Shown here one piece after another: positions 25,416 to 34,594 of a stretch of 64,000 nucleotides of DNA (within the stretch, counting starts at the first letter, position 1; each line of letters opens with the position of its first letter). This DNA comes from Candidatus Eremiobacterota bacterium (lineage in GTDB: Bacteria > Vulcanimicrobiota > CADAWZ01 > Ess09-12), in assembly GCA_031082125.1 (NCBI GenBank), contig JAVHLM010000014.1:1-64000 (forward strand), read 5' to 3'. The notes under the pieces are model-generated. The model saw only the letters and a list, made by a program, of their open reading frames with translations, was not told the DNA's origin and ran no database searches. A program made the position numbers and the translations under genes.

Positions 25416-26585
25416 ATGAGCATAACCCCGGAACAGCAAGAACTCTGTGACAAGGACAGGAGCGAAAAGCTCGAGATACTCAGGGAGCAGGAGGACCACC
25501 TGAAGGCCAAGAGGGAGGAATTCGGCCTCGAGCCCATCGATGACATCATCAAGAGCCTTCCTGAGGCCACACCTTCGATGAAGAAAGGTATCATATTCTC
25601 CCATAAGGATTTCCAGGGTATTGTCGAGGCAATCAAGGCCGGAAAGCCATGGGCCGTCGTCTCGGGGATCAACCCCTCTGGCCCGCTCCACCTGGGGCAT
25701 CTTGCCCTCTTCAAGGAGAATCTGGCACTTCAGAAGCTCGGCGCCGAGCTCTTCATCCCCATCTCTGAAGATGAGAGCTACGTCTTCGACAAGGCGCCAA
25801 GCCTTGCAAAGGCCCGTTTCAACGCCTATGAGCATGTAATCCCGAGCATCATCGCCCTGGGCTTTGATCCACGAAAGACTCATATTTTCACCGGCGCCGA
25901 CTACCCCTCCATCTACAGCTTTGCCCTGCATATCGCGCGGCATTTTTCCCTCAACCAGATCAAGGGGGTCTTCGGCTTCAGCGATGATATCAATGCAGGG
26001 GTGGTGTTTTACATGGGAGGCGTGCAGATGGCCCATATCCTGCTGCCGCAGCTTGAGGAGTTTGGAGGGCCCAAGCCCACAGTGGTACCTGTCGGGATTG
26101 ATCAGCACCCCTATATTCAGGTTTCCCGCCGTTACGCGCGCAAGGCCGGAATGTTCCCCCCGGGGGAGCTCAACCTGAGGTTTCTCCCGAGCCTCGGAGG
26201 CCCCCGCACAAAGATGGCCGCCTCGGACCGGAGCACCTGCATATATGTCACCGATGAGGTCAAGGAAGTGAAGCAGAAAATAAAGACGGCTTACACGGGC
26301 GGAAGCCCTGTCCTTAAGTACCAGCAGCAGCATGGGGGGGTTCCCGACGTGTGCTCCGTCTTTGGCATGATTCTCTTTCATGTGCTTGACGGGGAAGCCG
26401 CGGGAGCACTCAGGCAGCGCTGTCTCGGTGGTGAGCAGATGTGCCGCGACTGCAAGGCTATTGCCACTGAGGGAATCGAGAAGGTGCTTCTCGAGCACCA
26501 GGAGGCACTCAAGCAAGCCCGGCCAAGGATAGGGGAGTTTATGATGAAGACGCCCCTCCGTTCGATTTTTTCCGAAAAGGAATAG
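25416..26585 (+). CDS. trpS: Tryptophanyl-tRNA synthetase, archaeal/eukaryotic type
   Basis: Class I synthetase charging tRNA-Trp. The HIGH motif is P-L-H-L-G-H (residues 90-95) and the KMSKS equivalent is K-M-A-A-S (266-270). The flanks G-I-I-F-S-H-K-D-F, V-S-G-I-N-P-S-G-P and V-P-V-G-I-D-Q-H-P-Y match the archaeal/eukaryotic TrpRS branch, not the compact bacterial enzyme of about 330 residues. The N-terminal extension of about 60 residues is charged and helical. AAGGATAACCACC precedes the ATG. udk follows 6 bases after the stop, so they share a transcript. Whether a bacterial-type trpS exists elsewhere is unknown. Confidence 0.88.
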   Translation: MSITPEQQELCDKDRSEKLEILREQEDHLKAKREEFGLEPIDDIIKSLPEATPSMKKGIIFSHKDFQGIVEAIKAGKPWAVVSGINPSGPLHLGHLALFKENLALQKLGAELFIPISEDESYVFDKAPSLAKARFNAYEHVIPSIIALGFDPRKTHIFTGADYPSIYSFALHIARHFSLNQIKGVFGFSDDINAGVVFYMGGVQMAHILLPQLEEFGGPKPTVVPVGIDQHPYIQVSRRYARKAGMFPPGELNLRFLPSLGGPRTKMAASDRSTCIYVTDEVKEVKQKIKTAYTGGSPVLKYQQQHGGVPDVCSVFGMILFHVLDGEAAGALRQRCLGGEQMCRDCKAIATEGIEKVLLEHQEALKQARPRIGEFMMKTPLRSIFSEKE

Positions 26586-26591
26586 TGAGCC

Positions 26592-27245
26592 ATGTGGGAA
26601 AACAAGAACATTCTCGTAGGGATCGCCGGCGGGACAGGATCAGGGAAGACCACGCTGGTGAACGAGGTCATAAGGATGCTGGGCGGCGACGTGGCGCTGA
26701 TCCCCTCGGACGCCTATTATCACGACAGGAGCACCCTTGAATACGAAGAGCGGAAAAAAATCAATTATGATCATCCCGAAGCCATAGAGGCAGAGCTGCT
26801 AGCCCGGCATCTTGAGATGCTCAAGCGTGATGAGCCCATAGAGCGCCCCATGTACGACTATGTCACCCATACCCGCAGGAAGGACACTGTGCATGTCGAT
26901 GCCACGGAGATAATAATACTCGAGGGCATCCTTATCTATGCCATCCCTGCCATTAAGAATCTTGTGGATATAAGGATATATGTGGATACCGACTCCGACG
27001 AGCGCCTCATAAGGAGGATTGTAAGGGATGTCATGGAGAGGGGGAGAACCTACGAGGATGCCATGGAGCAATGGCGGGAGACCGTGGCGCCCATGCACAG
27101 CCTTTACGTGGAGTCTTCAAAAAAAGAGGCCCATATCATAGTGCCCCATGGCTATAACGAGATCGCCGTCGCAATGATTGTCGCGTTCCTTCAGAAATTC
27201 AGGAGCGACAGGCAGAAGAGCATGCAGAACAAGCACCAGGCATAG
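26592..27245 (+). CDS. udk: Uridine kinase
   Basis: 217 residues with the P-loop G-G-T-G-S-G-K-T-T, the D-A-Y-Y-H-D substrate loop, N-Y-D-H-P-E-A, R-P-x-Y-D-Y and I-I-I-L-E-G-I-L. It phosphorylates uridine and cytidine for pyrimidine salvage in the cytoplasm. Six bases after trpS, so co-transcribed. Length and motifs are standard. Confidence 0.95.
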   Translation: MWENKNILVGIAGGTGSGKTTLVNEVIRMLGGDVALIPSDAYYHDRSTLEYEERKKINYDHPEAIEAELLARHLEMLKRDEPIERPMYDYVTHTRRKDTVHVDATEIIILEGILIYAIPAIKNLVDIRIYVDTDSDERLIRRIVRDVMERGRTYEDAMEQWRETVAPMHSLYVESSKKEAHIIVPHGYNEIAVAMIVAFLQKFRSDRQKSMQNKHQA

Positions 27246-27254
27246 GTCTTTCCC

Positions 27255-28676
27255 CTATTTTCCCCTCAATAGCTCGCGGTAACCCGCGGAAGATCTCACC
27301 GGGGCCAGCAGCGGGTCATTCTCGATTCTCCGGAAATCCCTGAATCCGCCTTTCACGATTTTTTTCAGCGTGGCAAGCGCCTCGGCGGTCTTCCCCTGCT
27401 GGGCCTGAGTGCAGGCAAGGTAATAGAGGGAAAGGCCATCCCGGGCGTCGAGCTTGAGGGCGGCTCTGATGTATTTTTCCGCTTCACCGGTGTTTTTCGT
27501 GAGGAGCGAGAGCCGCGTAAGATAGCAGTATGCAAGGCTGTTTCCACTGTCCAGCTCTATGCTCTTTTTCAATACCTTGAGGGCTTCCTGGTAGTTTCCC
27601 TCGGTGATATAGGTCTGCCCCAGGATGCTGTAAGCAAGAGAATGTTCTGGTGAGGCGGCGATCCCCCTTTTCAGGAGCTCAACGCCCTGGTCCTTCTTCC
27701 CCAGGGCGAGATTGATAATTGCAAGGTTGCAGTATGCATCGCCGTTCCGGGGATTAAGGTCGATGGCCCTCTGGAGGTGAAACTCGGCTTTCTGGGCTTC
27801 ACCTCTCTCCATCAGGACCCTTCCCAGCAGAGCATGAGCCTCGCCGTCGCCTGAATCAATCTCCACCGCTCTATCAAGATCTTCCATGGCGCTTTTGAGG
27901 CTTCCCGAAGCGAGGAAAGTCCTGGCACGGATCACATATGCCTTTGCCATCTTGGGATTGATCTCCAGCGCCTCTCTGACCGCCTTGAAAGCCCCCTCCT
28001 TGTCGCCCAGCTCCAGCAGAACCTGAGCGATGCCGAGCTGGGCGATTGGAAGCTTCGCAGTCAGGTCGATGGCCTTGCGGTAATTCTCATTGGCAGCGGT
28101 CCAGTTCTTCTCTGCCACGTTGGTTTCGCCCAGGTAGACATAAAAGCGGGCATTTCCCCCGTTGAGCTCTATGCCTTTTTTAATAAGGCTCCTGGCAGCC
28201 TCAATATTACCCCTTCTAAGCTCGGCCCTTCCTGCAAGCGCAGGGCCTTCAGGAAGTGAGGGATCAAGCTCCATGGCGCGCTCGGCCTCGGCGAGGGCCC
28301 TGTCATACTTCCCCCGGGCATAGAAAGCCTCGGAGAGATTGGCTCTCACTTTGGCTTTCTTGGAGTCCTTGATGAGGGCCTTTTTGCAGAGATCGAAGCC
28401 CTGTGCGATCTCGCCTTTTTCCAGGAGGGCGAGGCCCTTCATTGACATGGCAGGAGCATTTTCCGGTGAGAGCGCGAGGGCTTTGTCAAACTGCCCGATG
28501 GCCTGGTCCACCTCGCCTTTTTCCAGGTCCGCTGTTCCCGCCTGTACCAGCTTTTCCACCTGCCTGGCGGAGCCTCCGCAGCCTGTCAGCGGGAAAAGAA
28601 GCAACGCGCCTAGTAAAAAGAATGCCCAAAGCTTACTGATAGGAATCACCCCGACTCTCGCTGTGTAGTCTATCAT
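27255..28676 (-). CDS. TPR-repeat lipoprotein
   Basis: A signal peptide with lipobox P-L-T-G-C (Cys33 counted from the ATG) is followed by about twelve tetratricopeptide repeats with the usual A/G/Y/P spacing. It ends with the tail N-D-P-L-L-A-P-V-R-S-S-A-G-Y common in exported TPR proteins. A GTG nine codons downstream would give a more typical short n-region. The protein probably scaffolds protein complexes at a membrane. It lies 32 bases downstream of trpF and may share its transcript. No functional specificity is visible. Confidence 0.85.
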   Translation of the reverse strand: MIDYTARVGVIPISKLWAFFLLGALLLFPLTGCGGSARQVEKLVQAGTADLEKGEVDQAIGQFDKALALSPENAPAMSMKGLALLEKGEIAQGFDLCKKALIKDSKKAKVRANLSEAFYARGKYDRALAEAERAMELDPSLPEGPALAGRAELRRGNIEAARSLIKKGIELNGGNARFYVYLGETNVAEKNWTAANENYRKAIDLTAKLPIAQLGIAQVLLELGDKEGAFKAVREALEINPKMAKAYVIRARTFLASGSLKSAMEDLDRAVEIDSGDGEAHALLGRVLMERGEAQKAEFHLQRAIDLNPRNGDAYCNLAIINLALGKKDQGVELLKRGIAASPEHSLAYSILGQTYITEGNYQEALKVLKKSIELDSGNSLAYCYLTRLSLLTKNTGEAEKYIRAALKLDARDGLSLYYLACTQAQQGKTAEALATLKKIVKGGFRDFRRIENDPLLAPVRSSAGYRELLRGK

Positions 28677-28708
28677 ACCATTCTCTTTGCGGGCGGGAAT
28701 ACCTCCTC

Positions 28709-29332
28709 TCAGTCAGTGCCCAGCGCATTTTTTGCGTTTCCAATGAAGCTTCTCACGCGGTCCGGGTCCTTTTTCCCCGGGCCTTTCTCCACGCCGCTTG
28801 ACACATCAACGGCAAAAGGCCTGACTGTCCTGATGGCTTCCCTTACATTCTCCGCGGTGAGGCCCCCCGAGAGTATAAGGGGGATGCCGCCCCGGGCCGC
28901 CTCGCGTGCCCATTCCCAGTGAAAGGTCTTCCCGGTGCCTCCCGCACTGTCCGGGCTGTAGGAGTCAAGGAGCACCGCGCCGACCCTGTATGCCTTCATC
29001 GCCTCAAGGCTCTCCCTCTTCTTCATCCTGAATGCCTTGATGGAGAGCGGGAAAAAGGGGGCAACCTCCTCAGGTTTCTCGTCGCCATGAAACTGGAGAG
29101 CCTGGAGGGCGCACCTCCTCATGATATCTGCCGCCACGGCGGGATCTTCGTTCACAAAGACCCCGATTTTCACCGGGAAGGGGGGGAGGCTCCTGATGAT
29201 GGCCGCCGCCTCCTCAGGCGTCACCTGGCGGGAACTCGGGGCAAAGACAAATCCCAGGGCGTCGGCTCCCGCCTCCACTGCCATGAGGGCGTCCTCCAGA
29301 GTGGTGATGCCGCATATTTTTACCTTTACCAT
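28709..29332 (-). CDS. trpF: Phosphoribosylanthranilate isomerase
   Basis: A TIM-barrel enzyme of tryptophan synthesis with the catalytic Cys in V-K-I-C-G-I-T, the Q-F-H-G-D-E segment, and the catalytic Asp and phosphate-binding loops in L-L-D-S-Y, L-S-G-G-L-T and D-V-S-S-G-V-E. It converts N-(5-phosphoribosyl)anthranilate to CdRP. The start at 29332 gives the normal length of 207 residues; the longer in-frame extension runs over the promoter. It stands apart from any other trp gene in the window. Its promoter overlaps that of rpsO. Confidence 0.95.
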   Translation of the reverse strand: MVKVKICGITTLEDALMAVEAGADALGFVFAPSSRQVTPEEAAAIIRSLPPFPVKIGVFVNEDPAVAADIMRRCALQALQFHGDEKPEEVAPFFPLSIKAFRMKKRESLEAMKAYRVGAVLLDSYSPDSAGGTGKTFHWEWAREAARGGIPLILSGGLTAENVREAIRTVRPFAVDVSSGVEKGPGKKDPDRVRSFIGNAKNALGTD

Positions 29333-29399
29333 GCCACAGGTCCCCTCTCCTCTCAATATACCAAGGCCCCGGCGCCCTGGTCCTCTTCCCCGTCTCCTG

Positions 29400-29451
29400 T
29401 TTACAATATTGACAAGATATGCTATTATAATGAATAGTTTTATAAACACAA
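29400..29451. promoter_or_regulatory. Overlapping divergent promoters of rpsO (+) and trpF (-)
   Basis: Plus strand: TTTACA (29400-29405), 17 bp, TATTAT (29423-29428) with a TG extended -10, for rpsO. Minus strand: TTGTGT (29451-29446), 16 bp, TATAAT (29429-29424), for trpF. The two -10 boxes share five bases, so RNA polymerase can occupy only one at a time. Confidence 0.65.
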
Positions 29452-29506
29452 GGCTGTCACCTTTAAAATAATGTAAGTTTTATACCATTTTGGATTGGAG
29501 GATTGA

Positions 29507-29782
29507 ATGGGAATGGCACAGGAGGAAGTTACAAAGAAAGGCATTATTGAGAAATACAGGATTCATGAGCGGGACACCGGTTCGCCCGAGGTGCAGATTG
29601 CCCTCCTTACGAGCAGGATAAATCATCTCACCGACCATCTCAAGGTGCACAAGAAAGATCACCACTCCCGCCGCGGCCTTCTCATGATGGTGGGCCAGAG
29701 AAGAAGGCTTCTCAACTACCTGATGAGCAGAAACATTGAGCAGTATCGCGCCATGGTGAAGAACCTCGGCCTGAGAAGATAG
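29507..29782 (+). CDS. rpsO: 30S ribosomal protein S15
   Basis: 91 residues with the family core [16 protein letters not shown] and [11 protein letters not shown]. It binds the 16S rRNA central domain during early 30S assembly. GGAGG lies 6 bases before the ATG at 29507; a second ATG two codons on is possible. pnp follows after 124 bases, the conserved rpsO-pnp order. The leader from the promoter at 29400 is about 70 bases, long enough for the autoregulation known for S15, though no such fold is proven here. Confidence 0.97.
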   Translation: MGMAQEEVTKKGIIEKYRIHERDTGSPEVQIALLTSRINHLTDHLKVHKKDHHSRRGLLMMVGQRRRLLNYLMSRNIEQYRAMVKNLGLRR

Positions 29783-29906
29783 CTGAAGACTTTTACCTCT
29801 GTCTTATGCCACTGCATGCCGCCATGTATCGGAAGTTCCGGGACATGGCTATTGCCTGTGGAGAGACTCAGGTGACGATTATATCTGTATTGGAGGAAAG
29901 CAATAA

Positions 29907-32171
29907 GTGAAGGTGCAGGAAAGTATGGGAGAAAAGCAATGCGTCATGGAAGTGGATGTGGCAGGAAGAAGACTTGTCCTGGAAACGGGGAAAGTGGCCA
30001 AGCAGGCAAACGGCGCCGTAATGGTTCGCTATGCCGATACGGTGGTGATTGTGACGGCAGTGTGCTCGGAAAGGTGCAGGGAAGGCGTTGATTTCTTCCC
30101 CCTCATGGTTGACTATGAAGAAAAGCTCTATGCCGCGGGAAAGATACCGGGTGGCTTTATCAAGAGGGAAGGCCGTCCCTCTGAAAAATCGATTCTCACG
30201 AGCCGTCTTATCGACAGGCCCATCAGGCCCCTGTTTCCCAAAGGGTTGAGGAATGACATGCAGATAACAGCCCTTGTTCTCTCGTCCGATCAGGAGAACG
30301 ACGCCGATATCCCGGCAATCATCGGGGCCTCGGCGGCTCTCGCCATTTCAGACATTCCTTTCCCTGAAGTGATAGCCGCCGTGAGGATCGGCTACAGGGA
30401 CGGCGTTTTCCTTGTGAATCCCACTTACAAGGAGAGGGAAGAGAGCGCCCTCAATCTTGTGGTGGCGGGGACAAAGGAAGACATCATGATGGTAGAGGCA
30501 GGAGCGGAAGAGGTATCAGAATCACTTCTCATGGAGGCTCTCAGGATTGGCCACGAGGAGATTAAAAAGGTCATCCGCACTATAGGGGAACTGGCGGGAA
30601 AAGTGGGGAAGCCCAAGCGTGAATTCCCCGTCTATCAGCCCAGCAAGGAGCTTGAAGCTCTGATGCGGAGGCTCCTCACGGCCAAGGTGGCGGAAGTGAT
30701 GATCATTGCAGAAAAGGAAGCCCATGAGAATGCCATGGCAGCCATCAACAGGGAGGCATTTCTCGCGATTCTCCAGGAGACCATGGATGAAGAGGCCCGC
30801 GCTCCCTTTGTGGAGCTCCTCACCGACAGCAGGAACTTTGATTTCGACCAGATTAAAAAGACCATCGAGGAAGAGGAGTTCAGGCGCCTCATCGTGGAGA
30901 AAAAGATCCGCCCCGACGGGAGAACCCTCACTGAGATAAGGCCCATTACCTGCGAGGTGGGAATCCTTCCCAGGACCCACGGCTCAGGGCTTTTCACAAG
31001 GGGACAGACGCAGGTGCTGAATATTCTCACGCTGGGCACGATGAGCGAGGAGCAGATCCTCGATGGTATCGGAGGAGATGAATCAAAGCGCTATATGCAC
31101 CAGTACAACTTCCCTCCTTTCTCCGTAGGAGAGGTGAAGCCCATGAGAGGCCCCGGGAGAAGGGAGATCGGCCATGGAGCCCTTGCAGAGAGGGCAATCG
31201 TGGGTATGATTCCCTCGGTGGAGGAATTTCCTTATGCCCTGAGGCTTGTCTCTGAGGTGCTGGAATCAAACGGCTCCACTTCAATGGCAAGTGTATGCGC
31301 AAGCACTCTCGCCCTTATGGACGCGGGGGTAAAGATCACTGCTCCCATCGCAGGGATTGCCATGGGCCTGGTCAAGCATGGCGACGGCTTTGCCGTCCTC
31401 ACCGACATCCAGGGCCTTGAGGATTTCCTGGGGGACATGGATTTCAAGGTGGCGGGGTCGCGGTCAGGCGTCACGGCCCTCCAGATGGATATCAAAATCA
31501 AGGGCATATCCTTTGAGATAATGGAGAGAGCCCTTGCCCAGGCCCGCGATGCGCGGATGTTCATTCTCAACAAGATCGAGGAATGCATCAGCGCGCCCCG
31601 CGAGGAGCTCTCACCGTACGCTCCCAGGATCATCACCCTCATGATCAACCCTGACAGGATCAAGGATGTCATTGGCCCCGGCGGAAAGATGATCAATAAG
31701 ATCATAGCGGAAACCGGCGTCAAGATAGACATCGAAGATGACGGCCGCGTCTTCATTGCGGCGGTGAACCCCGAGTCGGGGAACGCTGCAAGGAAATGGA
31801 TAGAGGATCTCACCAGGGACATAGAGATTGGAGAGATCTACCTGGGAAGAGTCTCAAGAATTATGAATTTCGGCGCCTTTGTGGAGTTTCTCCCGGGCAA
31901 GGAGGGGCTCGTCCATATCTCGCAGCTTTCTTACCGCCGCATCCCCCGCGTTGAGGATGCCGTCAAGATCGGCGACGAGATCACGGTAAAGGTCATCGAG
32001 ATAGACGACCAGGGGAGAATCAACCTTACGGCACGGGGGCTCTCGGCGAACCCCGAGGAGAACATCCCCCCGGATAACCTCGAGGAGGGGCCTCCCCGCA
32101 GGGACAGGGGCCCTTCAAGACCAAGGGGCGACCGCGACAGGGGGCGCCCGCCGCGCCGCGACAATAGATAG
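29907..32171 (+). CDS. pnp: Polyribonucleotide nucleotidyltransferase (PNPase)
   Basis: Two RNase PH domains (about residues 15-235 and 325-560) are separated by the helical PNPase domain, followed by KH (about 570-630, with G-P-G-G-K-M-I-N-K-I) and S1 (about 635-710) RNA-binding domains. The tail is rich in Arg, Gly and Pro. It degrades RNA 3' to 5' with phosphate. GTG 29907 after GGAGGA is used; an ATG at 29925 with AGGA is an alternative. About 754 residues is standard. rpsO lies directly upstream. Confidence 0.96.
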   Translation: MKVQESMGEKQCVMEVDVAGRRLVLETGKVAKQANGAVMVRYADTVVIVTAVCSERCREGVDFFPLMVDYEEKLYAAGKIPGGFIKREGRPSEKSILTSRLIDRPIRPLFPKGLRNDMQITALVLSSDQENDADIPAIIGASAALAISDIPFPEVIAAVRIGYRDGVFLVNPTYKEREESALNLVVAGTKEDIMMVEAGAEEVSESLLMEALRIGHEEIKKVIRTIGELAGKVGKPKREFPVYQPSKELEALMRRLLTAKVAEVMIIAEKEAHENAMAAINREAFLAILQETMDEEARAPFVELLTDSRNFDFDQIKKTIEEEEFRRLIVEKKIRPDGRTLTEIRPITCEVGILPRTHGSGLFTRGQTQVLNILTLGTMSEEQILDGIGGDESKRYMHQYNFPPFSVGEVKPMRGPGRREIGHGALAERAIVGMIPSVEEFPYALRLVSEVLESNGSTSMASVCASTLALMDAGVKITAPIAGIAMGLVKHGDGFAVLTDIQGLEDFLGDMDFKVAGSRSGVTALQMDIKIKGISFEIMERALAQARDARMFILNKIEECISAPREELSPYAPRIITLMINPDRIKDVIGPGGKMINKIIAETGVKIDIEDDGRVFIAAVNPESGNAARKWIEDLTRDIEIGEIYLGRVSRIMNFGAFVEFLPGKEGLVHISQLSYRRIPRVEDAVKIGDEITVKVIEIDDQGRINLTARGLSANPEENIPPDNLEEGPPRRDRGPSRPRGDRDRGRPPRRDNR

Positions 32172-32271
32172 GTCAGTAGAGAGCATACCAGGCGTCATCA
32201 TTGTAAACACCGAGCGGTGTGCAATCTGCGTCTGTATAAAGGAGAGGATATAAAGGGAGTTTTTTTCACGG

Positions 32272-32462
32272 CAGTTCAGGTGCCTTTCCGGCGATCGGCG
32301 TCGCCGGAGAGGGAAAAGGGAAGTTGGTTTAAGTCCAACACGGTTCCCGCCACTGTAAATGGGGAGGGGGCCTGCAGCACGCCACTCTGAAGGCAGCACT
32401 CGGTGCTGCCGGCAGGGGAAGGCGCAGGCCCGTGGTGATCCATAAGTCAGGAAACCTGCCTG
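32272..32462 (+). ncRNA. Cobalamin riboswitch
   Basis: Core elements of the adenosylcobalamin class are readable in order: the G-G-T-G-C-C-T start, GGGAA, the CCAACACGGTTCCCGCCACTGT core, GCCACTCTGAAGGCAG, GGGAAGGCGCAGGCC, and the B12 box with AAGTCAGGAAACCTGCC. It lies about 100 bases upstream of btuF, the first gene of a B12 uptake operon. It should repress the operon when cobalamin is abundant. Confidence 0.95.
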
Positions 32463-32495
32463 GATTGTGCCCGGAGGACCTTCGGAGAAAAGGTT

Positions 32496-32523
32496 GAGGG
32501 ATTATTGCGATCCTCGGCTTTTT
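32496..32523 (+). terminator. Candidate riboswitch-controlled terminator
   Basis: GAGGGAT and ATCCTC pair with one bulged G around a 7-base loop, then GG and CTTTTT follow. It lies between the B12 box and the btuF ribosome binding site, the expected place for an expression platform. The stem is modest, so translational control is also possible. Confidence 0.4.
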
Positions 32524-32561
32524 CAGTGAAGGCTGGGGATTCTTGTTTTATGGAGAGGCTT

Positions 32562-33539
32562 ATGGGTTGCAGGTGGGCCGGGAGTACAATCCCGGGAAGA
32601 GCGGTGAGAATAGGAGTGCTTGTCCTGGTGCTGGTATGGGCGCTCCATGGTATGGCCATTCCCGCGGGCAAAGGCTATTCGGTGAAAGACTCTTCGGGGA
32701 ATATTCTCGCCTTTCCCTCTGTTCCCCGGCGGATAATATCGACAGCGCCCAGCATTACAGAGCTTCTTTTTGCCCTGGGCGCGGGTAAGAATGTGGTGGG
32801 AGTGACGAGACATTGCAATTATCCGCCTGAAGCCCGCGGACTGCCCCGTATCGGCGACCTGCTCGTCAACATGGAGCAGGCAGTGAAGCTCTCGCCCGAC
32901 CTTGTCGTGGCCGACGCCTCAATGAACCCCGATTCGGCCAGGCGTCTCAAGGAGCTCGGCATGCCGGTGCTGCTCCTCAAGTGCAATACCATAGAGAATT
33001 TCAGGAAGTCCCTGGAGATCCTGGGAAGTGCCACGGGGAACGGGAAAAGGGCCCGGGCCCTCATGCAGGACATTGACAGGAGGATAAGGCTCGTGGAAAA
33101 AAAGGTCGCTGCCCGGGGCAGGGTGCCCGTGAGGGTCTTCGTGGAGATCTGGGACTCACCTCTCATGACGGCGGGAAAAGAGACTTTCTTCCATGATCTC
33201 ATCACCCGTGCCGGCGGGATAAATGTCGCCGCTTCGGCAGCCTCGCCATACCCCAGGGTGGGTGCTGAGTTCGTCGTGGAGCAGGACCCCGAGGTGATAA
33301 TTCTTACGACTTCGCAGCGTGAGGAGGTCCTCAGGAGGAGCACCTGGCAGTCTGTTTCAGCCGTGCGGAGCGGGAGGGTCCATCATATCGATCCCGACAT
33401 AATCGCCCGTCCCACGCCCAGAATGATCGAGGCCCTGGAGCTCCTGGCACTCTGGATCACCCCTCCCCAGAAGACCTTACTGCAGGACAGGAAATCCCCC
33501 CTGCCCCCGAAGTGCAGCTATACCCGGAAGATGAGGTGA
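32562..33539 (+). CDS. btuF: Cobalamin ABC transporter substrate-binding protein
   Basis: The ATG at 32562 after GGAGAGG starts an exported protein with a hydrophobic segment (V-L-V-L-V-L-V-W-A-L) followed by a periplasmic binding fold of the BtuF/FhuD class: R-I-I-S-T-A-P-S-I-T-E-L-L-F-A-L-G, G-V-T-R-H-C-N-Y-P, then V-G-A-E-F-V-V-E and P-D-V/E-V-I. It delivers vitamin B12 or another corrinoid to BtuCD. An upstream in-frame ATG at 32505 lies inside the riboswitch platform and is rejected. The n-region of about 16 residues is long, so an anchored form is possible. The riboswitch supports a cobalamin substrate over a siderophore. Confidence 0.92.
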   Translation: MGCRWAGSTIPGRAVRIGVLVLVLVWALHGMAIPAGKGYSVKDSSGNILAFPSVPRRIISTAPSITELLFALGAGKNVVGVTRHCNYPPEARGLPRIGDLLVNMEQAVKLSPDLVVADASMNPDSARRLKELGMPVLLLKCNTIENFRKSLEILGSATGNGKRARALMQDIDRRIRLVEKKVAARGRVPVRVFVEIWDSPLMTAGKETFFHDLITRAGGINVAASAASPYPRVGAEFVVEQDPEVIILTTSQREEVLRRSTWQSVSAVRSGRVHHIDPDIIARPTPRMIEALELLALWITPPQKTLLQDRKSPLPPKCSYTRKMR

Positions 33540-33543
33540 TGAT

Positions 33544-34584
33544 ATGGAGAGAAGGCCTCTCTGGCTGAGAATCGGCGCCTTTTCTGTCCTCTTTTTCCTG
33601 CTTTTTTCCCTGGTTTTCGCTGCAGCCCTCACGGTGGGGACGGTGCCCATAAGCTTTCAGGAAACCGCAGGCCTTCTTGGTGCCTGGCTGCACGGAGAAC
33701 GGGGCGCGATGAGCCCCCATGGCGTCATTCTTTTCCAGATACGCCTTCCCCGCATCATCCTCTGCGTTCTTGCAGGCGCTGCGCTCTCCATGGCGGGGAC
33801 AGCCTTCCAGGCCCTCCTCAGGAATCCGCTGGCCGATCCCTATATTATCGGCACCTCGTCGGGTGCCGCCCTTGGAGCCTCCCTCTCCATTGTATGGGGT
33901 TTCGGGCAGCCCATAGGGGGGATCTCTGCGGTCCCTCTCATGGCTTTTCTGGGATCCCTTGGCGCCATGCTTCTGGTGTACGGGATCTCCCTGAGGGAAG
34001 GGAGGCTCCCCCTTGACACCTTTCTGCTCTCCGGCGTCATCGTGGGAGCCTTTGCCGGGGCCCTTATCTCTCTTCTCATGACAGTCGCAGGCGAGGACCT
34101 CCCGCGGATTGTCTTCTGGCTTATGGGGAGCTTCTCAGGGAGGGAGAGCTGGAGCTACGTCGCACTGATGGCGCCATACTGGCTCCTGGGGACTCTCGTC
34201 CTTTACGGGTGCTCCCACCACCTCAACGTGCTCTCCATGGGAGATGAAGCGGCGTCAAGCAGGGGGCTTCCCGTGGAGAAGGCGAAAGTCATCATCATAT
34301 TCTCCGCTTCTCTAGTGACGGCGGCAGCGGTGTCGGTGTGCGGCCTCGTGGGCTTCGTAGGCCTCATGATACCTCATGTGATGAGGAGGATTGTGGGGCC
34401 CGATCACCGCCTGCTCCTCGTGGCAAGCCTTTTCGGAGGAGCCGTCTTTCTTATGGCTACCGACACTGTTGCGCGCACCATGTTCGCTCCAGAGGAGATT
34501 CCCGTGGGAGTCATCACGGCACTCTGCGGGGCACCCATATTTTTCTGGATTATGAAGATGAGAAGGGACCGACGCGAGGGGTAA
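33544..34584 (+). CDS. btuC: Cobalamin ABC transporter permease (FecCD family)
   Basis: 346 residues with about ten membrane helices and the FecCD/BtuC wording R-L-P-R-I-I-L-C-V-L-A-G-A-A-L-S-M-A-G, N-P-L-A-D-P-Y-I-I-G-T-S-S-G-A and G-F-V-G-L-M-I-P-H-V-M-R. Two copies form the inner-membrane channel of the importer. It begins 4 bases after btuF ends, so it belongs to the riboswitch-controlled operon. Confidence 0.94.
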   Translation: MERRPLWLRIGAFSVLFFLLFSLVFAAALTVGTVPISFQETAGLLGAWLHGERGAMSPHGVILFQIRLPRIILCVLAGAALSMAGTAFQALLRNPLADPYIIGTSSGAALGASLSIVWGFGQPIGGISAVPLMAFLGSLGAMLLVYGISLREGRLPLDTFLLSGVIVGAFAGALISLLMTVAGEDLPRIVFWLMGSFSGRESWSYVALMAPYWLLGTLVLYGCSHHLNVLSMGDEAASSRGLPVEKAKVIIIFSASLVTAAAVSVCGLVGFVGLMIPHVMRRIVGPDHRLLLVASLFGGAVFLMATDTVARTMFAPEEIPVGVITALCGAPIFFWIMKMRRDRREG

Positions 34585-34594
34585 GGAGGTTGCC

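Noticed and set aside
32505-33539. An earlier start for btuF at 32505
   Set aside because: It lies within the riboswitch expression platform and has no binding site. ATG 32562 with GGAGAGG fits better.
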